Positions 59,757 through 64,000 of a stretch of DNA of 64,000 nucleotides are shown here, in pieces; the first letter of the stretch is position 1, and each line of letters opens with the position of its first letter. The stretch is from positions 62,001-126,000 of the forward strand of contig JQNW01000004.1 in NCBI GenBank assembly GCA_000761475.1, read 5' to 3'. A program made the translations under genes and the position numbers. The DNA comes from Chromohalobacter israelensis. Lineage in GTDB: Bacteria; Pseudomonadota; Gammaproteobacteria; Pseudomonadales; Halomonadaceae. The notes beneath the pieces were generated by a model. That model made no database searches. It was given only the letters and a program-made list of their open reading frames with translations, and was not told the origin of the DNA.

Positions 59757-61697
59757 TCACAGCTGACCGTAGGGGTTGTCGACCGTCAGCGATACCGGCC
59801 GATCGAAGCCGGGAATGTGCAGGGCGTCGCGTGTCATGGAAAGCTCGGGGCCTTCCAGCACGCCCTCGCCGAAGCGATAGGTGACCTCGAAGCGGCCGCT
59901 GTCGGCCGTCTCCAGGTACGTCTGGGACGCCGCCAGCGTGGCCTCGCGACGATGCTTCCAGTCATCGACGGCGCGCTGACCGTGACGCTTGGCGAGCAGG
60001 CGCTCGGTCGCGGCGGGCGAGATGACCAGCCCGGTAGCGTTGTTGCCGCCGAAGCCCTTGGCGTTGATGAAGGTCGCGTCGGCCTCGAAAGGGAGCGGGT
60101 CGCGAAAGAAACGCAGACGTTCGGCGTGAACGTCGTCGGCCACGGCGTCGAGGGTGGCGATGCCGGGAATCACGCCATGGGCGAAAGTGCCCAGGGCACT
60201 GGCGAGCTGGTCGCCCGCCGCGCCGCCTTGCGAATGGCCGACGAAGGCCTTGATGGCGGCCACCGGCCAGGCCTCGATGCCATGCGTGCGGGCCACCATG
60301 TCGAACACGTGCGACTCGGTGGTGCGATTCTTGGGCGTGCTGGTGCCGTGAGCATGCAGGTAGCTGCGGTGGCGCACCGAATCCTCGCCGAGCATGTCCC
60401 GGGCCAGGCTCACCGACTTGGCCAGGGTGATGTAGTTGCCGATGCCCGGCGCGGAGATCGAGCGTTTCCAGCCATCGGCGTTGACGAACACATCGGGCAC
60501 CGCGCCGAGAATCTGGGCGCCGGTCTCGAGCGCCAGGGCATCGTCCATCAGCAGCAGGAACTGGGTCGACTCGGCGATGGTGAAGCCACAGTTGCGCGCG
60601 AAGGGCCGGCAGGCCCGCTGATAGTCGCTATCGGTCAGCAGCGTCAGCGCATCGAGCGCCTTGAGGCTCTCGTCGTCGGCCAGCGCGCCCATGGTGCGAA
60701 AGCCCTCGACGATTTCCGGCGTGATGGGGGCATCGCTGGTACCCACCATGACCACGCGCCGCCGCCCGCTGCGAATGTCCTCCAGCCCCAGGCGCAGGTT
60801 ATAGAGGAAACTGGCGCAGGCGCCGAGCACGGCACCGGTGGCGCCGACGCTTCCCAGCACGTAGGCGTTGAGAAAGTCGGCGGGCATCTGGCCGTAACCC
60901 AGCGGCATCTGCTTGGACGTGGCGCGTCCGCCGCCGACGAAGCTCTGCAGCAGGCCGCCCCAGCCCTCGTTGTCGAGCTGGCCGATGGAGTTGCCGGCAT
61001 ACACGGCGATGGCGTCCGGGTCGAGCCGATTGCGCAGCGCCGACCAGTCCAGGCCGCTCTGGCCGAGGCAGTCGGAGGCGCCGAAGATGGTCATCGACAG
61101 CCCGCGCGGGTGATGCACGCTCCGGTACAGGGTCTCCGGCGCGAATCCGCTGGGCAACTGGCCCGCCGAGCGCACCTGCGCGCTGCGCCGTTCGGGCAGC
61201 AGGACGTTCAGCGACCCCGGCGGCACCACGACTTCGACCATGCGCTTGTCGATGTCGCGCACCTGCCAGGTCGGCGGCAGGTCGTTGGGCAATTGCCGCC
61301 GGCGCACGCGAAAGGTCAGCGCATCGTCGAGGTCGAGCTGCGCGGCACGATTGGCGGGAATGCCTTCGCTGCCGAAACGCTCGTCTTCGATGCGGCGGAT
61401 CAGGGTATGGTCGAGTACGTGTTGCCGATAGCGCGAAACGACGTCGGCGGCGTCGAGAATCTCTCCGTGGGCATCCTGCCAGGCGCCGTCTTCCAGCCGC
61501 GTCACAAGCTGCATCATGGCGGCCAGGGCGAGAATGGTCTGTGCCTGAAGGGTGTCGGGCAAGGCGTCGAGAATCGTTCGGCGAAAAGCCTGGTGGCCCG
61601 AGGTTCTGCCGGCGGCGTTAACACCGCCCATGCCGACGATCACCGGTAACTGTGACAAGCCGCGTTCCTCGTAATGCTGTGGATGACGATGCGTCAT
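59757..61697 (-). CDS. fabY: Beta-ketoacyl-ACP synthase FabY type
   Basis: A 646-residue condensing enzyme. The thiolase-fold catalytic triad is visible: cysteine in VLGACASFLYNLRL, histidine in YLHAHGTSTPKNRTTES, and histidine in IKAFVGHSQGGAAGDQL. It is about 200 residues longer than FabB/FabF because of an N-terminal extension. In Pseudomonas, FabY of this length starts fatty acid synthesis from acetyl-CoA, in place of FabH. Whether FabH also exists in this genome cannot be seen here. The ATG at 61697 starts MTHRHPQHYEERGLSQLPVIVG. Confidence 0.82.
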   Translation of the reverse strand: MTHRHPQHYEERGLSQLPVIVGMGGVNAAGRTSGHQAFRRTILDALPDTLQAQTILALAAMMQLVTRLEDGAWQDAHGEILDAADVVSRYRQHVLDHTLIRRIEDERFGSEGIPANRAAQLDLDDALTFRVRRRQLPNDLPPTWQVRDIDKRMVEVVVPPGSLNVLLPERRSAQVRSAGQLPSGFAPETLYRSVHHPRGLSMTIFGASDCLGQSGLDWSALRNRLDPDAIAVYAGNSIGQLDNEGWGGLLQSFVGGGRATSKQMPLGYGQMPADFLNAYVLGSVGATGAVLGACASFLYNLRLGLEDIRSGRRRVVMVGTSDAPITPEIVEGFRTMGALADDESLKALDALTLLTDSDYQRACRPFARNCGFTIAESTQFLLLMDDALALETGAQILGAVPDVFVNADGWKRSISAPGIGNYITLAKSVSLARDMLGEDSVRHRSYLHAHGTSTPKNRTTESHVFDMVARTHGIEAWPVAAIKAFVGHSQGGAAGDQLASALGTFAHGVIPGIATLDAVADDVHAERLRFFRDPLPFEADATFINAKGFGGNNATGLVISPAATERLLAKRHGQRAVDDWKHRREATLAASQTYLETADSGRFEVTYRFGEGVLEGPELSMTRDALHIPGFDRPVSLTVDNPYGQL

Positions 61698-61912
61698 GAT
61701 TCGTGGCCGGCACGCGTCGGCCGATATGGCGCGTCTCCCCGCGTCAGGCGACGCGCGGAGCCTCAATAAGTCTGGGGTGATGATAGCACCCGGGTGCGAG
61801 CGGCGTCATGCGACGCCGGTGCCGGCGCCGAGCTCTCTCCTTCCGTGCGGCCGTGCATGAAACCGCAACAGGCCCTAGAATGGCGTGTCGCCCAGCCGTC
61901 TTCGAGTCGCTC

Positions 61913-62602
61913 ATGCACGCCAATTCCCGCACCATCGCCACCCAGCAGCGCGGTCCCCATGAGGACCTGGCGCGGCGCGTGTCGCGGGCGTTGAACGCGC
62001 CATGGCGCAAGCCGGTGGCGGCGCATACGCAAGCCGCCTTCGACAACGCGCAGGCGTGGCTGCGCGAGCGAGACCGGCCCTTGATTCTGGACTCGGGCTG
62101 CGGCGTAGGGCTTTCCACCCGTCGTCTGGCCGCGCAGTTTCCCGAGCACGCCGTGATCGGGGTGGACCGCAGCGCCGAGCGTCTCGCGCGCGAGTACGGC
62201 GCACCGCCCGACAATGCCCTGCTGGTACGGGCGGACCTGGTCGATTTCTGGCGCCTGGCCCTGCGGGCCGGTTGGCAGCCGGCGCGACATTACCTGTTGT
62301 ATCCCAACCCATACCCCAAGGCTTCGCACCTCAAGATGCGCTGGCACGGGCATCCGGTGTTTCCCGCCCTGGCCGGGCTCGGCGGCGAATTCGAGGCGCG
62401 CTCCAACTGGCGGCTCTACCTCGAGGAACTGGCACTGGCGCTGGCGCAAGCCACCGGGCGCGAGGCGCGTCTCGAGTCTTTCGCGCCGTCGGAGGAGGGT
62501 TTGACGCCCTTCGAGCGCAAGTACCACGCCAGCGGTCAGACATTATGGCGGTTGACGGTGACGCTCGCGCACCGCCCCCAGTTGTTGCCGACGCCGCCCT
62601 GA
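61913..62602 (+). CDS. TrmB-like SAM-dependent methyltransferase
   Basis: A 229-residue methyltransferase related to TrmB (tRNA guanine-N7). The SAM loop is ILDSGCGVGLSTRRLAAQFP. YLLYPNPYPKASHLKMRWHGHP corresponds to the TrmB PDPWPKKRHxKRR motif, and TPFERKY to the TxFExK motif. The N-terminus is short and differs from canonical TrmB, so this is likely the extra TrmB paralogue seen in some gammaproteobacteria. The ATG at 61913 is preferred, with other in-frame starts at 61880 and 61808. It is divergent from fabY. Confidence 0.75.
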   Translation: MHANSRTIATQQRGPHEDLARRVSRALNAPWRKPVAAHTQAAFDNAQAWLRERDRPLILDSGCGVGLSTRRLAAQFPEHAVIGVDRSAERLAREYGAPPDNALLVRADLVDFWRLALRAGWQPARHYLLYPNPYPKASHLKMRWHGHPVFPALAGLGGEFEARSNWRLYLEELALALAQATGREARLESFAPSEEGLTPFERKYHASGQTLWRLTVTLAHRPQLLPTPP

Positions 62603-62637
62603 CCGCTGGGGCGACGCGACGTTTTCAGGAGACCGAA

Positions 62638-62967
62638 ATGGTGTATGTGTTTTTGGCGATCGCGATCATCGCCGAGGTCGTGGCGACCAGTGCGTTGAAG
62701 GCTTCCCAGGAGTTCACGCGCCTGTGGCCCAGCGTGACCGTCGTGGTGGGGTATGCCTTGGCGTTCTACATGCTGACGCTGGCGCTGCGAGACTTGCCGG
62801 TGGGGATTGCCTATGCGTTCTGGGCGGGGCTGGGGATCGTGCTGGTCACCCTGATCGGTATCGTCGTATACGGCGAGAAACCCGACCTGCCGGCGCTTTT
62901 GGGGCTGGGGCTGATCATCGCCGGCGTGGTGATCATACAGGCGTTCTCGCGCATGTCGTCGCACTGA
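62638..62967 (+). CDS. Small multidrug resistance (SMR) family exporter
   Basis: A 109-residue, four-helix SMR protein. The membrane glutamate is in AIIAEVVATSALKAS (about residue 13), and YALAFYMLTLALRDLPVGIAYAFWAGLGIV covers helices two and three. GEKPDLPALLGLGLIIAGVVII is the last helix. It is EmrE/QacE-like by motif and acts as a dimer exporting cationic compounds by proton exchange. AGGAG lies before the ATG at 62638, 35 bases after the methyltransferase stop. Confidence 0.92.
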   Translation: MVYVFLAIAIIAEVVATSALKASQEFTRLWPSVTVVVGYALAFYMLTLALRDLPVGIAYAFWAGLGIVLVTLIGIVVYGEKPDLPALLGLGLIIAGVVIIQAFSRMSSH

Positions 62968-63026
62968 AGGCAGCCGGCTGCTAGCCTGGCGGGCGGTGTG
63001 CGTTCATCCAGGTAAAGGAATATTCG

Positions 63027-64000
63027 ATGTTGAGCACGGTGCTTTGTTCTCGCCGTCGGCGGTCGTGGGGCCGCAGCGGGCGTCGCATGGTCTCCATGCT
63101 GGTGTTGCTGGGCCTGCCGTTGTCGGCGGTGGCCGATGGCTTTTCGAACCTTGCCACGCTGGCCGACAAGGGCTTCGTGATCGGGGCTCAGGCGCAACTG
63201 CTGGGAAGCGGCGAGAACCTGGGGTCGATTCAGCCCACGCGGCGGCTGTCGCCGGCTTCGGTCACCAAACTCTATACCGCCGCGGCGAGTCTTGATCGCT
63301 GGGGGCCGCAGCACCGTTTCACCACCCAGTTGATGGCCACGGGCGAGGTCGATGCGCAGGGCGTGTTGCAGGGCGACCTAGTCTTCGACGGCGGCGGCGA
63401 CCCGGCCCTCACCAGCGAGAACCTGTGGCGCCTGGTGCAGCGCCTGCGTGAGCGCGGCGTGCGCAAGGTGAACGGGGAACTGGTGGTCAGCCAGTGGCGC
63501 TTCGGTCCGGTGACCTGCGTGACCACCGACCGCTGCGAGGCCCGGACGCGGTCGGACAACGCCTACAGCGCCCTGTTGTCCTCGGCGGCGGTGAATTACG
63601 GCAGCTGGTGCAATCTGATCAAACCCGGTGCCGCGGTGGGAGATGCCGCCACGATCAGCGACTGCACGACAGTGGCGCCGCTGACCCGAATCGACAACCG
63701 GGTCACGACCGTGGCGCCGGGCGGCGATACGCGTCTCAGTGCCGAGCGGTTGAGCGATGCGCAGGGCGATACGCTGCGCATCAGCGGCCAGATCGCGCAT
63801 GGCGGCTTCTCCCGGGAGATCTATCGCGCCAGTTCCGACCCCGCCGAGCAAACCGCCAAGACCCTGGTGGCCCTGCTCGGCCAGGCTGGCATCGAGGTCG
63901 ACGGACATGCGACCAGCACCACGCCGCCGCCGACCACCGCCAAGCGTCTGGCGGCGGTGGACGGCAAGCCGCTTCAGGAAGTGCTGCTGCGCATGCTCAA
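63027..64000 (+). CDS. dacB: D-alanyl-D-alanine carboxypeptidase/endopeptidase PBP4 (DacB), 3' end missing
   Basis: The first 324 codons of a penicillin-binding protein 4 homologue; the frame stays open past the window end. Residues 1-36 (ending PLSAVAD) are a Sec signal peptide with a long basic N-region. The catalytic SxxK is SVTK in LSPASVTKLYTAAA, the SxN is in RTRSDNAYSALLSS, and the S13-family inserted domain is evident after the first motif. It acts in the periplasm, cutting peptidoglycan cross-links and removing terminal D-Ala. The KTG box lies beyond the window. Confidence 0.9.
   Translation, partial: MLSTVLCSRRRRSWGRSGRRMVSMLVLLGLPLSAVADGFSNLATLADKGFVIGAQAQLLGSGENLGSIQPTRRLSPASVTKLYTAAASLDRWGPQHRFTTQLMATGEVDAQGVLQGDLVFDGGGDPALTSENLWRLVQRLRERGVRKVNGELVVSQWRFGPVTCVTTDRCEARTRSDNAYSALLSSAAVNYGSWCNLIKPGAAVGDAATISDCTTVAPLTRIDNRVTTVAPGGDTRLSAERLSDAQGDTLRISGQIAHGGFSREIYRASSDPAEQTAKTLVALLGQAGIEVDGHATSTTPPPTTAKRLAAVDGKPLQEVLLRML

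Noticed and set aside
62002-62967. A long frame fusing unrelated sequence to the SMR exporter
   Set aside because: Its first 212 codons are antiphase to the TrmB-like gene; a ribosome site and conserved start place the exporter at 62638.

Overview
The window is GC-rich (roughly two-thirds G+C by eye) and carries an ordinary gammaproteobacterial gene set in an order typical of Halomonadaceae. An osmF/yehYXW-type osmoprotectant importer, acidic proteins, a Pseudomonas-type large psi subunit beside rimI, FabY and a ManD-type mannonate dehydratase all point to a moderately halophilic Halomonas/Chromohalobacter relative. Chromohalobacter salexigens is my best guess, from recollection of gene content rather than from any search. 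Layout: 1-6841 holds the end of bolA, holD-like, rimI, zapB(-), rsmD(-), ftsY-ftsE-ftsX and rpoH. The rpoH upstream region contains a near-consensus sigma-E-type promoter lying inside a perfect 11-bp inverted repeat. 6842-8764 is an apparently intact class C group II intron with its reverse transcriptase, inserted just after the rpoH terminator stem. 8765-13633, all on the minus strand, is slmA, argB, algC, dut and coaBC. 13718-22377 is a minus-strand sugar-acid catabolic island (uxuA, uxuB, a TRAP transporter whose large permease gene is frameshifted, an rspB-type dehydrogenase, an rspA/ManD dehydratase and a GntR/FCD regulator). It separates coaBC from radC, which are close neighbours in E. 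coli. The island has the genes to take an aldonate (L-gulonate or D-mannonate) through D-fructuronate and D-mannonate to 2-keto-3-deoxygluconate, but no uronate isomerase.

22561-34787 is mostly housekeeping: radC, rpmB-rpmG, mutM, an RlmI-type methyltransferase, a DUF2007 protein, alanine dehydrogenase, trpS, a YeeE/YedE permease, NAD-malic enzyme, and convergent aconitase. 34788-41185 has a 363-base intergenic region with several dyads, a CPXCG protein, a 2-Cys peroxiredoxin with a recognisable OxyR-type site upstream, trxB, tmcA and pepD. 41208-48651 has an App1-type phosphatase, a DJ-1/PfpI protein, rmuC, dps, a glycerate kinase, two related small lipoproteins, a HIT protein and a tandem pair of entericidin-like lipoproteins. 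48785-52770 is the osmF-yehY-yehX-yehW importer, transcribed on the minus strand. 52919-64000 contains an I78-type inhibitor lipoprotein, an unrecognised protein, a protein with a voltage-sensor-like membrane domain, an acyl-CoA thioesterase, AtoE, a MATE exporter, a YfhL-type ferredoxin, coaD, fabY, a TrmB-like methyltransferase, an SMR exporter and the start of dacB.

No tRNA, rRNA, CRISPR array or insertion sequence was recognised. The least ordinary parts are the intron, the sugar-acid island with two unrelated mannonate dehydratases, the rpoH and peroxiredoxin control regions, and the voltage-sensor-like protein. I did not find a clearly new multi-gene defence or mobile system.
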